This document shows, one piece after another, positions 25,685 through 35,475 of a stretch of DNA of 64,000 nucleotides (the first letter of the stretch is position 1; the number at the start of each line of letters is the position of its first letter). This DNA comes from Croceivirga lutea (lineage in GTDB: Bacteria; Bacteroidota; Bacteroidia; Flavobacteriales; Flavobacteriaceae): NCBI RefSeq assembly GCF_014235875.1, contig NZ_JACJUK010000002.1:496001-560000 (forward strand). Reading direction: 5' to 3'. Both the position numbers and the translations under genes were made by a program. Below the pieces are notes generated by a model that was not told the DNA's origin, ran no database searches, and worked only from the letters and a program-made list of their open reading frames with translations.

Positions 25685-26287
25685 ATGGCGCTTGTAAATC
25701 CGTTAGACCCCAACCACGACACAGACACTAAAAAACTAGCTGAATTTTTTAATGAAACTCTTGGCTTTTGTCCTAATTCTGTGTTAACCATGCAGCACAG
25801 GCCAGCCATTTCTAAGGCCTTTATCAACTTAAATATGGCGGTTATGGCTAATGAAGGCAAGGTTACTTCTGCACTTAAGCGAATGATTGCTTGGGTAAGT
25901 AGCAATGCTACTGGTTGCCGGTATTGCCAAGCTCATGCCATTAGAGCCGCTGAACGCTATGGTGCAGAACAAGAACAATTAGACAACATTTGGGAATACC
26001 GTACTCACCCGGCCTTTTCAGAAGCAGAACGCGCGGCATTAGATTTTTCATTGGCAGCTTCTCAAGTACCTAACACTGTTAGTGCCGAAATAAAAGAACG
26101 TCTACATGAACATTGGACAGATGGTGAAATTGTAGAAATGTTAGGGGTAATTTCTTTATTTGGTTACCTGAATAGGTGGAATGATAGTATGGGTACAACT
26201 ATTGAAGATGGTGCTGTCGACAGTGCCAACCAATACTTAGGCAAGTACGGCTGGGAAAAAGGAAAACATGATGGGAGTATTTACTAA
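25685..26287 (+). CDS. Carboxymuconolactone decarboxylase/AhpD-like protein
   Basis: 200 aa, all-helical CMD fold. The redox motif CRYCQAHAIRAAERYG (CxxC followed by His) sits at about residues 78-93, matching AhpD-like peroxidase-related proteins that reduce hydroperoxides through a Cys pair. The C-terminal half (ERAALDFSLAASQVPNTV, GEIVEMLGVISLFGYLNRWND) matches the same family. No known reductase partner nearby. Divergent from OsmC, so both may respond to oxidative stress (inference). Confidence 0.85.
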   Translation: MALVNPLDPNHDTDTKKLAEFFNETLGFCPNSVLTMQHRPAISKAFINLNMAVMANEGKVTSALKRMIAWVSSNATGCRYCQAHAIRAAERYGAEQEQLDNIWEYRTHPAFSEAERAALDFSLAASQVPNTVSAEIKERLHEHWTDGEIVEMLGVISLFGYLNRWNDSMGTTIEDGAVDSANQYLGKYGWEKGKHDGSIY

Positions 26288-26304
26288 ATGGTTGTAAAAG
26301 ACAT

Positions 26305-26976
26305 TTATTTCTTTCCTTTTACTACAAGAACAAATTCTCCTTTAGGTGGTTTTACTGTAAAATGAGCCAACACCTCTTTTATGGTACCTCTTATGGTTTC
26401 CTCATACATTTTGGTTAATTCTCTTGATGCTGAAATTGATCTTTCTTCTCCGAAGTATTCTGCAAAATGAGTGAGCGTTTTTATGAGTTTATGCGGACTT
26501 TCATAAAAAACCATTGTTCTGGTTTCCTCTGCCAGTTGTATTAATCTTGTTTGCCTTCCTTTTTTTATGGGTAAAAATCCTTCGAATACAAAACGGTCGT
26601 TAGGCAATCCGCTGTTTACCAATGCCGGAACAAATGCCGTAGCCCCTGGTAAGCATTCTACCGCTATATTATTTTCTATACAAGCTCTGGTTAATAAAAA
26701 CCCTGGGTCTGAGATTGCTGGTGTTCCCGCATCAGAAATTAACGCCAACTGTGCCCCAGATTGTAGTTTTTTAACCAAACTATCAACCATCTTATGCTCG
26801 TTGTGCATGTGATGACTCTGTAATGGAGTGGTTATCTCAAAATGTTTTAAAAGCTTGCCACTAGTTCTAGTATCTTCTGCCAAGATTACATCTACCTCAT
26901 TCAAAACTTTTATTGCTCTAAATGTTATGTCTTCTAAATTGCCTATTGGCGTTGGAACCAGATATAATTTTCCCAT
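26305..26976 (-). CDS. rsmI: 16S rRNA (cytidine(1402)-2'-O)-methyltransferase
   Basis: 223 aa SAM-dependent tetrapyrrole-methylase-fold enzyme that 2'-O-methylates C1402 in the 16S rRNA decoding site. Motifs: KLYLVPTPIGNLEDITFRA at the N-terminus, AEDTRTSGKLL, ISDAGTPAISDPG (SAM pocket) and FYESPHKL. Slightly shorter than E. coli RsmI because the C-terminal helical extension is missing, as is common in this phylum. A -7-like TACTTTTA lies 4 nt before the ATG. Confidence 0.93.
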   Translation of the reverse strand: MGKLYLVPTPIGNLEDITFRAIKVLNEVDVILAEDTRTSGKLLKHFEITTPLQSHHMHNEHKMVDSLVKKLQSGAQLALISDAGTPAISDPGFLLTRACIENNIAVECLPGATAFVPALVNSGLPNDRFVFEGFLPIKKGRQTRLIQLAEETRTMVFYESPHKLIKTLTHFAEYFGEERSISASRELTKMYEETIRGTIKEVLAHFTVKPPKGEFVLVVKGKK

Positions 26977-26980
26977 ACTG

Positions 26981-26988
26981 TAAAAGTA
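26981..26988 (-). promoter_or_regulatory. Candidate -7 box of rsmI
   Basis: TACTTTTA on the minus strand (last base differs from TAnnTTTG) ends 4 nt before the rsmI ATG; a leaderless transcript is predicted. Confidence 0.4.
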
Positions 26989-27020
26989 AATGGATTTTTA
27001 ATTCTAAATCTCAAGCACAA

Positions 27021-27050
27021 AAAAACCGACTGTTACTAACAATCGGTTTT
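27021..27050 (-). terminator. Intrinsic terminator downstream of the 226-aa unknown gene
   Basis: AAACCGA and TCGGTTT pair, with a one-base mismatch and a further 4-bp TGTT/AACA stem, closed by a 3-nt loop. A/T tracts on both sides could make it work in both directions. Confidence 0.75.
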
Positions 27051-27072
27051 ATTAAAACGTTTAGATTTCTAT

Positions 27073-27753
27073 TTAGGCAAACTTTCTTTCAATCAGTGCT
27101 TTGAATCTATTCTCATATTCTTCTTTCCCCGCCCAATTATTATATTCTGGTTTAACCATATTATCAATAAAAGACATTGATTTTTCTTCAGAATCAATGG
27201 TGTTTAATTCTTCTATAACACGCTGATATTCGTGTATGTTATCATTAAATAAGTGCTTAATAAAAGCGAGCTTATCATTTAAGCCAATTTGTATGGTTTT
27301 GCTACTTAAGCTATCATTTAAAGATTTTGGTTTTGCAACTTTAGCGGTCACTGTTTCGGTTACACTAGTTATCACCTCTGTTTTTGTTGCCTCTGGTTTT
27401 GCCACAAATTCTCCAAAAATATACTCTAAGGCTTCACTAGGCATTTCAGAAACCATTTCTTTAATGGTGTGCATACCTGGTGTTATAATGTCTTCTTGAT
27501 GTGGGTTGTTTTCTGGAACAGTTTTGTTTCCGCTTAACACTCTATTTGCCATGGTCTCAAACCTACTTGCTAAAACATTTTTAGAAACATCAACCTCAAC
27601 ATCACTCAACTTTTCATCAATAAACTTAAGCACCGCTAACTTTTCGTAAAGGTCTTTAGCAGTGTCATAAATTTCAGTAAGTTCTTTATCTTCTCTAGAT
27701 GTAATTATATCTGTGGCAATCTTTACTAATTCTTCTCTAAGTTTACGTTTCAT
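27073..27753 (-). CDS. Conserved-looking protein of unknown function
   Basis: 226 aa, not assigned to a named family. No signal peptide or membrane segment. Mostly helical and charged: residues 1-75 are helix-rich (KLREELVKIATDIITSRED, TAKDLYEKLAVLKFIDEKL), a low-complexity Thr/Val/Lys linker spans about 125-155 (TKTEVITSVTETVTAKVAK), and the C-terminus (QIGLNDKLAFIKHLFNDNIHEYQRVIEELNTIDS) is helical again. The C-terminal segment looks like one often seen in flavobacterial proteins of unknown role. Divergent from tdk with its own terminator. Confidence 0.75.
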   Translation of the reverse strand: MKRKLREELVKIATDIITSREDKELTEIYDTAKDLYEKLAVLKFIDEKLSDVEVDVSKNVLASRFETMANRVLSGNKTVPENNPHQEDIITPGMHTIKEMVSEMPSEALEYIFGEFVAKPEATKTEVITSVTETVTAKVAKPKSLNDSLSSKTIQIGLNDKLAFIKHLFNDNIHEYQRVIEELNTIDSEEKSMSFIDNMVKPEYNNWAGKEEYENRFKALIERKFA

Positions 27754-27910
27754 AGCCCTAAATCTTTATCTTTTAAAGTTAAAATCAAATTCCGTGCCCG
27801 ATTAAGAAGAAAAGGTTAAATTTTTCGAAATGGGTTTGGGGGTCTTTTTTGTAATTTCGTTTCTTCTAATTAAAAACGGAGAATTCTAAAATTTCGTTTA
27901 AAAGTACGCT

Positions 27911-28555
27911 ATGTTTCTTGAAAACACTATAAACCATGAAGAACAATTTGGGTGGATTGAGGTTATCTGTGGCTCTATGTTTTCAGGAAAAACTGAAGAA
28001 TTAATTCGGCGCTTAAAACGAGCAAAGTTTGCTCAACTTAACGTTGAAATTTTTAAACCTCAGGTTGATATAAGGTATGACGAAGATATGGTGGTGTCTC
28101 ATGATGCTAATGAAATACGTTCTACCCCAGTACCTGCGGCTGCAAATATTAGGCTATTAGCCGACAATTGTGATGTTGTTGGTATAGATGAAGCTCAATT
28201 TTTTGATGATGAGATTGTATCTGTCTGTAACGATTTAGCCAACAAAGGTATTCGTGTAATTGTTGCTGGCTTGGATATGGATTTTAAAGGAAATCCGTTT
28301 GGGCCCATGCCTGCACTTATGGCTACGGCAGAATACGTGACTAAGGTACATGCCATATGCACACGAACAGGCAATCTAGCCAACTATAGCTTTAGAAAAT
28401 CTAAAAATGACAAATTGGTGTTGTTGGGTGAAACCGAAGAATATGAACCCCTAAGTAGAGCTGCATACTATAAAGCTATGTTGACAGAGAAAGTCAATAA
28501 AATGAAGGTTGATTCAGAAGAAATTAAGCCCAATAAAAAGGTGGCAAATGAATAA
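27911..28555 (+). CDS. tdk: Thymidine kinase
   Basis: 214 aa type II thymidine kinase that phosphorylates thymidine with ATP in pyrimidine salvage. P-loop [14 protein letters not shown] (about residues 24-37), Walker B-like [12 protein letters not shown] (Asp/Glu of DEAQFF), and lasso-domain [10 protein letters not shown]. The zinc-finger cysteines are only partly retained (GxC in HAICTRTGN), as in many members. Its stop overlaps the alr start by 8 nt, so the genes are cotranscribed and coupled. Confidence 0.94.
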   Translation: MFLENTINHEEQFGWIEVICGSMFSGKTEELIRRLKRAKFAQLNVEIFKPQVDIRYDEDMVVSHDANEIRSTPVPAAANIRLLADNCDVVGIDEAQFFDDEIVSVCNDLANKGIRVIVAGLDMDFKGNPFGPMPALMATAEYVTKVHAICTRTGNLANYSFRKSKNDKLVLLGETEEYEPLSRAAYYKAMLTEKVNKMKVDSEEIKPNKKVANE

Positions 28556-29657
28556 AATTTCTGAGACTATACTTGAAATTAATCTGGATGCCTTAGCACA
28601 TAATTTCAGCTTTCTTAAAAATAAACTCAAGGCCAATACCCTTTTTTTGGGGGTGGTTAAGGCTTTTGCCTATGGTAGTGATATGGTGACAATGGCAAAA
28701 GAATTGGAGCTTTTAGGAGCTGACTATTTAGCTGTTGCTTATGCTAAAGAAGGTGTTTTGCTTCGCGATGCAGGCATAAGATTGCCCATACTGGTACTAC
28801 ACCCCCAGCCCATCAATTTTCAAGAAATTATTGATAGGTGTTTAGAACCCAATATATATTCTCGCAAAATATTTGAAGAATTTGAAGCCGTTGCATCTCA
28901 AAAAAATCAAAAGCACTATCCCATACATGTAAAATTCAATACGGGTTTAAATCGTTTAGGTTTTACTGTAAAAGATGTAGATTGGATAGCTTCTCAATTA
29001 AACCAAACTACTGCTGTAAAAATTAAGACTGTTTTCTCACACTTAGCTGCTTCAGAAGATTTAAATGAAAAAGCATATTCTCTTGGTCAAATTGAAACTT
29101 TTAAAAAAGTAAGTAAAAACCTTTCTGATAATATAGGTTACCAACCTATTAGACATACCTTAAATACCTCAGGTATTCTTAATTATCCAGAAGCACAATT
29201 TGAAATGGTACGTAGTGGTATTGGTTTGCATGGTTATAGTAACGATAGTAAAATTGATTTGGAGCTTAAGCCAATAGCTAGTTTAAAAACTATTATTTCT
29301 CAATTACATAAGGTAGAGGCTAATGAATCTGTTGGTTATAATAGAGCCTTCACCTCTAATGAAAGGCGAATTACTGCAACTTTACCTCTAGGCCATGCAG
29401 ATGGTATTGGTAGACAATATGGTGGTGGTAATACCTATGTGTTTGTAAATGGTGCTAAAGCACCCATAATAGGTAATGTTTGTATGGATATGATTATGAT
29501 AGACGTTACCGGTATTACTTGTAAAGAAGGTGATGAAGTACTAATTTTTGGTGGTAAGGCATCTGCAGAAAAATTTGCGAATACGGCAAACTCCATTTCA
29601 TACGAAATTTTAACAGCTGTTTCTCAGCGAGTTAAAAGAATATTTGTTAAAACATAG
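28548..29657 (+). CDS. alr: Alanine racemase
   Basis: 369 aa PLP enzyme that makes D-alanine for peptidoglycan. The start used is the ATG giving [19 protein letters not shown], within the tdk 3' end. The PLP lysine sits in GVVKAFAYG, where most racemases have KANAYG (Asn to Phe, a change often seen in this phylum). The second catalytic base region reads VGYNRAFTS...[11 protein letters not shown], and the conserved VCMDMIMID follows. Many Bacteroidota fuse Alr to a MurF-like ligase; this one stands alone. Confidence 0.93.
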   Translation: MNKISETILEINLDALAHNFSFLKNKLKANTLFLGVVKAFAYGSDMVTMAKELELLGADYLAVAYAKEGVLLRDAGIRLPILVLHPQPINFQEIIDRCLEPNIYSRKIFEEFEAVASQKNQKHYPIHVKFNTGLNRLGFTVKDVDWIASQLNQTTAVKIKTVFSHLAASEDLNEKAYSLGQIETFKKVSKNLSDNIGYQPIRHTLNTSGILNYPEAQFEMVRSGIGLHGYSNDSKIDLELKPIASLKTIISQLHKVEANESVGYNRAFTSNERRITATLPLGHADGIGRQYGGGNTYVFVNGAKAPIIGNVCMDMIMIDVTGITCKEGDEVLIFGGKASAEKFANTANSISYEILTAVSQRVKRIFVKT

Positions 29658-29714
29658 CCATAGTTTTAATTTTTTTTTAACTTTTGCGCTTGTAACCAGT
29701 TTAAACTATAAAAC

Positions 29715-30122
29715 ATGCTTAAGGAATTTAAAGATTTTATCATGACCGGCAACGTTATCGACTTTGCCGTTGCAGTAATTATGGCAGGTGCTGTTGGCCT
29801 TGTTGTTAATGGATTTGTTGCTGACATTGTAATGCCAGTTGTAGGTCATTTTGCTGGAGGTCTCGATTTTTCTGAAATGAAAGTTGTGCTAGACGAAGCA
29901 GTAGTAGCTGCTGATGGATCAGTAACAACACCTGAAAACGCCATTAGATGGGGTTCTTGGGTAAACACAATTGTTAACTTAATTATTGTTGGCTTTGTAA
30001 TGTTTTTGATTGTTAAAGCTTATAACAAATCAAAGAAGAAAAAAGAGGAGGAGCCTGCTGCAGATCCAGGTCCATCAGAAGTTGATTTATTAAAAGAGAT
30101 TAGAGACGCTCTAAAAAAGTAA
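29715..30122 (+). CDS. mscL: Large-conductance mechanosensitive channel
   Basis: 135 aa inner-membrane channel that opens under membrane tension to release solutes on hypo-osmotic shock. N-terminal amphipathic helix and TM1: MLKEFKDFIMTGNVIDFAVAVIMAGAVGLVVNGFVADIVMPVVG; TM2 is about residues 75-98; a charged tail (KSKKKKEEEPAA) ends the protein. Promoter-like sequence TAACTTTTG lies upstream near 29680. A strong terminator follows. Confidence 0.96.
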   Translation: MLKEFKDFIMTGNVIDFAVAVIMAGAVGLVVNGFVADIVMPVVGHFAGGLDFSEMKVVLDEAVVAADGSVTTPENAIRWGSWVNTIVNLIIVGFVMFLIVKAYNKSKKKKEEEPAADPGPSEVDLLKEIRDALKK

Positions 30123-30173
30123 ACGTAGTTCTTAATAGTTAAGAACTAACCGCTACATCACACATTAATTAAA

Positions 30174-30209
30174 GCCGCTTAGGGGTATTCCCTTAAGCGG
30201 TATTTTTTT
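30174..30209 (+). terminator. Intrinsic terminator of mscL
   Basis: CCGCTTAGGG pairs with CCCTTAAGCGG (one bulge), followed by TATTTTTTTT. Confidence 0.85.
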
Positions 30210-30292
30210 TGAAGTAAAAGCTGTAGAAACTATTATACAATTGTTATAAATAAAACTTTTTGTTATTTATTTAGCATAACGCCATTTTTTAC

Positions 30293-30322
30293 TTGTGCAA
30301 TCCATAAGCTAGTCTACCTTTG
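30293..30322 (+). promoter_or_regulatory. Promoter of asd
   Basis: TTG (30293-30295), 19 nt, TACCTTTG (30315-30322); leader about 15-20 nt to the ATG. Confidence 0.65.
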
Positions 30323-30342
30323 TACGCTCAAATTTTATTCTG

Positions 30343-31350
30343 ATGAAAGTAGCTATAGTTGGCGCCACTGGTATGGTGGGCGAAGTTATGTTGAAAGTAT
30401 TAGCGGAACGCAATTTTCCAATTTCTGAATTGTTATTGGTTGCTTCAGAACGCTCTGTTGGTAAAACACTTTCTTTTAAAGGGCAAGAACACACCGTTAT
30501 TGGTTTACAAACAGCTGTTGAAGCTAGACCAGATATTGCCATTTTCTCAGCAGGTGGTGACACCTCATTAACTTGGGCTCCTAAATTTGCAGAAGTAGGT
30601 ACAACAGTAGTTGACAACTCTTCTGCTTGGCGTATGGACCCTGATAAAAAATTAGTGGTTCCAGAAATTAATGCAGCGGTACTAACCGCTACTGATAAAA
30701 TCATCGCCAACCCAAATTGCTCTACCATACAATTAGTTATGGCGCTAAATCCACTTCATAAAAAATATGGTATGAAAAGGGTTGTTGTTTCTACCTATCA
30801 GTCGGTTTCCGGAACTGGTGTTAAAGCCGTTGAACAAATGGAAAACGAAGCGCAAGGGATAAAAGGAGAAATGGCATATCCGTACCCTATCAATAAAAAT
30901 GCTTTGCCACATTGTGATGTGTTTATGGAAAATGGTTATACTAAAGAAGAAATGAAACTTGCTCGTGAACCTCAAAAAATACTAGATGATAGAACCTTCT
31001 CTATTTCTGCAACTGCTGTTAGAATCCCTACTGCAGGTGGCCATTCAGAATCTGTGAATGTAGAGTTTCATAACGATTTCGATTTAAATGAAATTCGCGA
31101 AATATTAAATAATACTCCAGGTGTTGTGGTTCAAGATAATCCGGAAACCAATTCCTATCCAATGCCAATTTATGCTCATGATAAAGATGAAGTATTCGTA
31201 GGAAGAATTCGTAGAGACGAAACTCAGCCCAATACCTTAAACATGTGGATTGTTGCTGATAATTTACGAAAAGGTGCTGCTACTAATGCCGTGCAGATTG
31301 CTGAATATTTGGTTGAAAACGAGCTTGTAGGAGCAAAAGCGTTAAGTTAA
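30343..31350 (+). CDS. asd: Aspartate-semialdehyde dehydrogenase
   Basis: 335 aa NADP-dependent enzyme converting aspartyl phosphate to aspartate semialdehyde for lysine, diaminopimelate, threonine and methionine. GATGMVGEVML is the Rossmann loop at residues 7-17, NPNCSTIQL carries the catalytic Cys (about residue 128), and RIPTAGGHSESVNVEF contains the catalytic His. Stand-alone gene with its own promoter. Confidence 0.96.
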   Translation: MKVAIVGATGMVGEVMLKVLAERNFPISELLLVASERSVGKTLSFKGQEHTVIGLQTAVEARPDIAIFSAGGDTSLTWAPKFAEVGTTVVDNSSAWRMDPDKKLVVPEINAAVLTATDKIIANPNCSTIQLVMALNPLHKKYGMKRVVVSTYQSVSGTGVKAVEQMENEAQGIKGEMAYPYPINKNALPHCDVFMENGYTKEEMKLAREPQKILDDRTFSISATAVRIPTAGGHSESVNVEFHNDFDLNEIREILNNTPGVVVQDNPETNSYPMPIYAHDKDEVFVGRIRRDETQPNTLNMWIVADNLRKGAATNAVQIAEYLVENELVGAKALS

Positions 31351-31427
31351 AACGTTAAGCATCTCAAAAAATGATTTAGCGTCTTAGGTTTTAGCATTAA
31401 TTTTAAGAAATTACTAACTCTTAAAAA

Positions 31428-33581
31428 ATGCGAAAACTCACTTTGTTATTAGCTGTAATTGGTTTTACTGCTTGTGAAACAGAAAAAAAACGCGAACCTA
31501 TTGCTGTGAATTATCCAACAACTAAAAAGGTTGATACCGTAGATCATTATTTCGGAAAAGATGTTCCTGACCCTTACCGCTGGCTTGAAGATGATATGAG
31601 TGAAGAAACCGGTGATTGGGTAAAGTCTCAAAACGCCGTTACATTTGGTTATTTAGACAACATACCTTTTAGAAAAGATTTAAAAAAACGTCTAGAAGAT
31701 TTATGGAACTACGAAAAATTAAGTTCACCCTTTAAAGAAGGAGACTATACGTATTTCTATAAAAATAATGGTCTTCAAAACCAGTATGTAGTGTATCGAA
31801 AAAAAGGGGATGATGAGGCAGAAGTATTCTTAGATCCAAATACGTTTTCAGATGATGGTACTACATCTTTAGCTGGTTTAAGTTTTACCAAAGATGGTAA
31901 AATGGCTACCTACCTTATATCTGAAGGTGGTAGTGATTGGCGTAAGGCTATTGTAATAAACGCCGAAACCAAAGAACAAATAGAAGACACTTTAGTTGAC
32001 ATTAAATTCAGTGGAATATCTTGGAAAGGTAATGATGGTTTTTTCTATTCTAGTTATGATAAGCCTAAAGGCAGTGAATTATCAGCTAAAACTGACCAAC
32101 ATAAATTATACTATCATAAACTAGGAACTCCTCAATCAGAAGATGAAGTTATATTTGGTGGCTCTGAAGCAGAAAAACATAGATACGTAGGGGGTTATGT
32201 ATCTGAAGACCAACGCTATTTATTTATCTCTGCATCTATTTCCACATCAGGCAACAAACTGTTTCTTAAAGACTTAACTGAAAAAAACAGCCAGCTTGTA
32301 ACTGTATTAGACCATACAGATTCTGACACTTACGTTATTGAAAATGAAGAATCAAAATTATGGTTAGTAACCAATTTAGACGCTCCAAATAAGAAAATTG
32401 TAGTAACAAATGCTGAATCGCCTACCCCAGAAAATTGGGAAGACTTTATTCCAGAAACCGAAAATGTGTTAACTGCTGGTACAGGCGGAGGCTACTTTTT
32501 TACAGAATATATGGTAGACGCCATTTCTAAAGTTTTACAATATAATTATAATGGCGAACTGGTGAGAGAAGTAGAATTGCCCGGTGTAGGCAGTGCGGGC
32601 GGTTTTGGTGGAAAAAAAGAAGACAAAGATTTCTATTTTTCGTTTACCAACTATAATACTCCTGGCTCTACATATAAATACAATGTAGAATCAGGTGAAT
32701 ACGAGCAATACTGGAAACCAGAAATAGATTTTAATCCGTCTGATTATGCGTCAACTCAGGTTTTTTATACGTCAAAAGATGGCACAAAAGTTCCAATGAT
32801 TATAACCCATAAAAAGGGAATTGAATTAAATGGAAAGAACCCGACCATTTTATATGGTTACGGTGGTTTTAATATTAGCTTAACACCTTCTTTCAGCATT
32901 ACTAATGCGGTATGGATGGAACAAGGTGGTGTATACGCTGTACCAAATTTACGAGGCGGTGGAGAATATGGTAAAAAATGGCACAATGCTGGTACAAAAA
33001 TGCAAAAGCAAAATGTCTTTGACGACTTTATTGCTGCAGCAGAATATTTAATTGAAAACAAATACACTTCAAAGGATTATTTGGCCATAAGAGGAGGTTC
33101 TAACGGTGGACTACTAGTTGGGGCAACTATGACACAAAGACCAGATTTAATGAAAGTTGCTTTGCCGGCTGTTGGTGTTTTAGATATGCTACGTTACCAT
33201 ACTTTTACTGCTGGGGCAGGGTGGGCTTACGATTATGGCACATCAGAAGACAATGAAGAAATGTTTGAATATTTAAAAGGGTATTCTCCCGTTCATAATG
33301 TTAAAGAAGGGGTTGCATACCCTGCAACTTTGGTGACAACTGGCGACCATGACGACCGCGTGGTACCCGCACATAGTTTTAAATTTGCAGCTGAACTACA
33401 AGAAAAGCAAGCTGGTGAAAATCCAACATTGATTAGAATTGAAACAAACGCTGGTCATGGAGCAGGAACCCCAGTTAGTAAAACTATTGAACAATATTCA
33501 GATATTTTTGGCTTTACGCTTTATAATATGGGGTACGACGAATTGCCCAACCAAGCAGTCGTAAATAAAATAAAAGGGTAA
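31428..33581 (+). CDS. Prolyl oligopeptidase family lipoprotein (S9A)
   Basis: 717 aa. N-terminal lipobox GFTAC (Cys16) predicts a lipoprotein on the periplasmic face of a membrane. Residues about 25-430 form the seven-bladed propeller that gates access; the alpha/beta hydrolase follows. Catalytic triad by alignment to porcine enzyme: Ser558 (GGSNGG), Asp642 (DHDDRVVP) and His677 (NAGHGAG). Expected to cleave short peptides after proline. It is isolated, with a terminator 20 nt after the stop. Confidence 0.94.
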   Translation: MRKLTLLLAVIGFTACETEKKREPIAVNYPTTKKVDTVDHYFGKDVPDPYRWLEDDMSEETGDWVKSQNAVTFGYLDNIPFRKDLKKRLEDLWNYEKLSSPFKEGDYTYFYKNNGLQNQYVVYRKKGDDEAEVFLDPNTFSDDGTTSLAGLSFTKDGKMATYLISEGGSDWRKAIVINAETKEQIEDTLVDIKFSGISWKGNDGFFYSSYDKPKGSELSAKTDQHKLYYHKLGTPQSEDEVIFGGSEAEKHRYVGGYVSEDQRYLFISASISTSGNKLFLKDLTEKNSQLVTVLDHTDSDTYVIENEESKLWLVTNLDAPNKKIVVTNAESPTPENWEDFIPETENVLTAGTGGGYFFTEYMVDAISKVLQYNYNGELVREVELPGVGSAGGFGGKKEDKDFYFSFTNYNTPGSTYKYNVESGEYEQYWKPEIDFNPSDYASTQVFYTSKDGTKVPMIITHKKGIELNGKNPTILYGYGGFNISLTPSFSITNAVWMEQGGVYAVPNLRGGGEYGKKWHNAGTKMQKQNVFDDFIAAAEYLIENKYTSKDYLAIRGGSNGGLLVGATMTQRPDLMKVALPAVGVLDMLRYHTFTAGAGWAYDYGTSEDNEEMFEYLKGYSPVHNVKEGVAYPATLVTTGDHDDRVVPAHSFKFAAELQEKQAGENPTLIRIETNAGHGAGTPVSKTIEQYSDIFGFTLYNMGYDELPNQAVVNKIKG

Positions 33582-33601
33582 ACAAAATAAATTTTTAACT
33601 T

Positions 33602-33635
33602 AAAATCCGTTTCTTTTGAAGCGGATTTTTATTTT
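33602..33635 (+). terminator. Intrinsic terminator of the prolyl oligopeptidase gene
   Basis: AATCCGTTTC pairs with GAAGCGGATT (one G-U) around a TTTT loop, followed by a T-rich tail. The ABC ATPase start codon is 13 nt beyond the hairpin. Confidence 0.8.
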
Positions 33636-33640
33636 CACGC

Positions 33641-34627
33641 ATGCTTGAAGTACTAAATATTAATTTTTCATACGACAAGAAACCCACTTTAAAAGGCATT
33701 TCTTTCAATTTAGAGGATAGAAAGCATTTGGCAATTATGGGTGAAAGTGGCTCTGGTAAAAGTACTTTACTAAAAATAATCTATGGCTTACTTGCACCAG
33801 ATAAAGGTGAATGTTATTGGAGAGGTAAAAAAATATTAGGTCCAAACTTTCAATTGATACCTGGAGAATCTTCGATGAAATTGGTTTTCCAAGAATTGAA
33901 TTTAATGCCACATACAACCGTATTTGAAAACATAAGAAAAAATCTTTCTGTATTTGAACAAGAAAACCATACAGAACGCATTGAAGAGCTTCTAAACATT
34001 GTAGAAATGCAAGAATTTGCTCACACTAAAACCAAATATTTAAGTGGAGGTCAAAAACAAAGAATAGCTCTGGCACAAGCCATTGCGCAAGAACCAGAAG
34101 TTCTATTACTAGATGAACCGTTTAGTAATATAGACCAGTTTTTAAAAAATAAATTAAGACTGCAATTCTTCTCTAATCTAAAAGAGAAGGGCATAACGCT
34201 AATAACGGCAAGTCATGACCCAGAAGACGTTATACCTTTTGCAGACCAAGTATTGGTTATTAAAAACGGACAAACGGTGGCCATAGATACTCCAAAAATG
34301 TTGTTTGATAAGCCTAAGAATAGGTATACCGCTTCATTATTTGGCTATGTAAATGAATTACCTATAGACTTATTAAGTGCCTATGACCCTAATGACACCA
34401 ACATATTAATTTACCCGCATGAATTTCAATTATCTAGTGACGAAGGTATTCAGGCTTTTGTAGTAAATAATCACTTTTACGGTGGTCATTATTTAATAGA
34501 ATCGGTTTCAAAAAAAGGGCATACAATCTATTTTACAAACCCAAATGCACTTAAAATACACACACTAGTTTTTTTAAACGTACCCTTATCATTAGTTAAC
34601 AAAAGGATGGTTCAAAAAGAAGTGTAG
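33641..34627 (+). CDS. ABC transporter ATP-binding protein
   Basis: 328 aa ATPase subunit of an importer-like ABC system. Walker A GESGSGKST (about residues 33-41), Q-loop VFQELNLMPHT, signature LSGGQKQRIALAQA, Walker B VLLLDEPFSNID, H-loop TASHDPEDV. The C-terminal 100 residues resemble a TOBE-like regulatory domain of iron/spermidine-type ATPases. No permease or binding protein is adjacent. The ArfB gene begins at the base after its stop. Confidence 0.88.
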   Translation: MLEVLNINFSYDKKPTLKGISFNLEDRKHLAIMGESGSGKSTLLKIIYGLLAPDKGECYWRGKKILGPNFQLIPGESSMKLVFQELNLMPHTTVFENIRKNLSVFEQENHTERIEELLNIVEMQEFAHTKTKYLSGGQKQRIALAQAIAQEPEVLLLDEPFSNIDQFLKNKLRLQFFSNLKEKGITLITASHDPEDVIPFADQVLVIKNGQTVAIDTPKMLFDKPKNRYTASLFGYVNELPIDLLSAYDPNDTNILIYPHEFQLSSDEGIQAFVVNNHFYGGHYLIESVSKKGHTIYFTNPNALKIHTLVFLNVPLSLVNKRMVQKEV

Positions 34628-35029
34628 TTGGATATTGAAACTATCATAAAAGAACTTCAATTCAAGGCGGTAAGAAGCAGCGGGCCCGGTGGTCAACATG
34701 CTAATAAGGTGTCTTCTAAGATTCAATTAACTTTTGATTTAAATGCTTCTAACGGATTATCTGAAAAGGAAAAAGGCATTTTACTAAGAAAGCTTGAAAA
34801 CTTTTTAACAAAAGAAGGAGTTTTAACATTACAGGCTCAAGACTATAGAAGTCAACACAAGAATAAAGACTTGGTTATTAAACGCTTTGTAATCTTATTA
34901 AAAAAGGCCTTGAAGCAACCTAAAAAAAGGAAAACTACAAAGCCTTCTAAATCTGCAATTGAAAAAAGATTAAAGTCAAAAAAATTAATTTCAGACAAGA
35001 AACAATCTCGACAAAAGCCTAAGATTTAA
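34628..35029 (+). CDS. arfB: Alternative ribosome-rescue factor ArfB-like peptidyl-tRNA hydrolase
   Basis: 133 aa, release-factor-like protein that frees stalled ribosomes. The GGQ motif is at residues 21-23 in RSSGPGGQHANKVSSKIQL, followed by a basic tail (KKRKTTKPSKSAIEKRLKSKK, residues about 108-128) that in E. coli YaeJ enters the empty mRNA channel. Most family members read GAGGQ; here Pro20 replaces Ala. The start is TTG, placed directly after the ABC gene stop with no spacer, and the residue order MDIETI matches the family start. Convergent with the SnoaL-like gene, overlapping by 4 nt. Confidence 0.85.
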   Translation: MDIETIIKELQFKAVRSSGPGGQHANKVSSKIQLTFDLNASNGLSEKEKGILLRKLENFLTKEGVLTLQAQDYRSQHKNKDLVIKRFVILLKKALKQPKKRKTTKPSKSAIEKRLKSKKLISDKKQSRQKPKI

Positions 35030-35397
35030 CCCATTTCTGGCACTTCATAAAAGTATTGTGCTTTTTTAATCTTACCGTCAGCCACCTCATACATACACAA
35101 TTCGTCAAAAGCCCATCTGCCTTGTTCTTTAAAAGTAGCATCCATAGACATTGGTACTACAAAATGATTTGCAGCAACAACAGGATTACCAACAGCTCCG
35201 CCATGTATCTCTTCAATACTTTCTTCCCACTGTTGATAGGCATTCCAAATATTTTCTTTACCCTTGGTTATTTGTTCACCGGGTGCACCCTCCATTTCAA
35301 TACTTATGGCATCTTCGGCGTATAAGTCATACGCTTCTTTGTACTTGCCTTCTCTACAATAGGCTACTAATTTGTTGGCTACTTCGTTTGTGGTCAT
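35026..35397 (-). CDS. SnoaL/NTF2-like domain protein
   Basis: 123 aa of the NTF2-like (cystatin-alpha+beta barrel) fold: N-terminal helix pair (VANKLVAYCREGKYKEAYDLY), then EDAISIEMEG, WNAYQQWEESIEEIHGG and WAFDELCMYEVADGKIKKAQYFYE. Members range from isomerases to binding proteins; no catalytic residues can be assigned. Its 3' end overlaps the ArfB gene by 4 nt on the opposite strand. Confidence 0.8.
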   Translation of the reverse strand: MTTNEVANKLVAYCREGKYKEAYDLYAEDAISIEMEGAPGEQITKGKENIWNAYQQWEESIEEIHGGAVGNPVVAANHFVVPMSMDATFKEQGRWAFDELCMYEVADGKIKKAQYFYEVPEMG

Positions 35398-35475
35398 GAT
35401 ATTCGTTTTTTAGTTAACTAATTAAATATAAGAAAGATAACTAAACAAAAGCTTACTAAATGATTATTTTATAGC

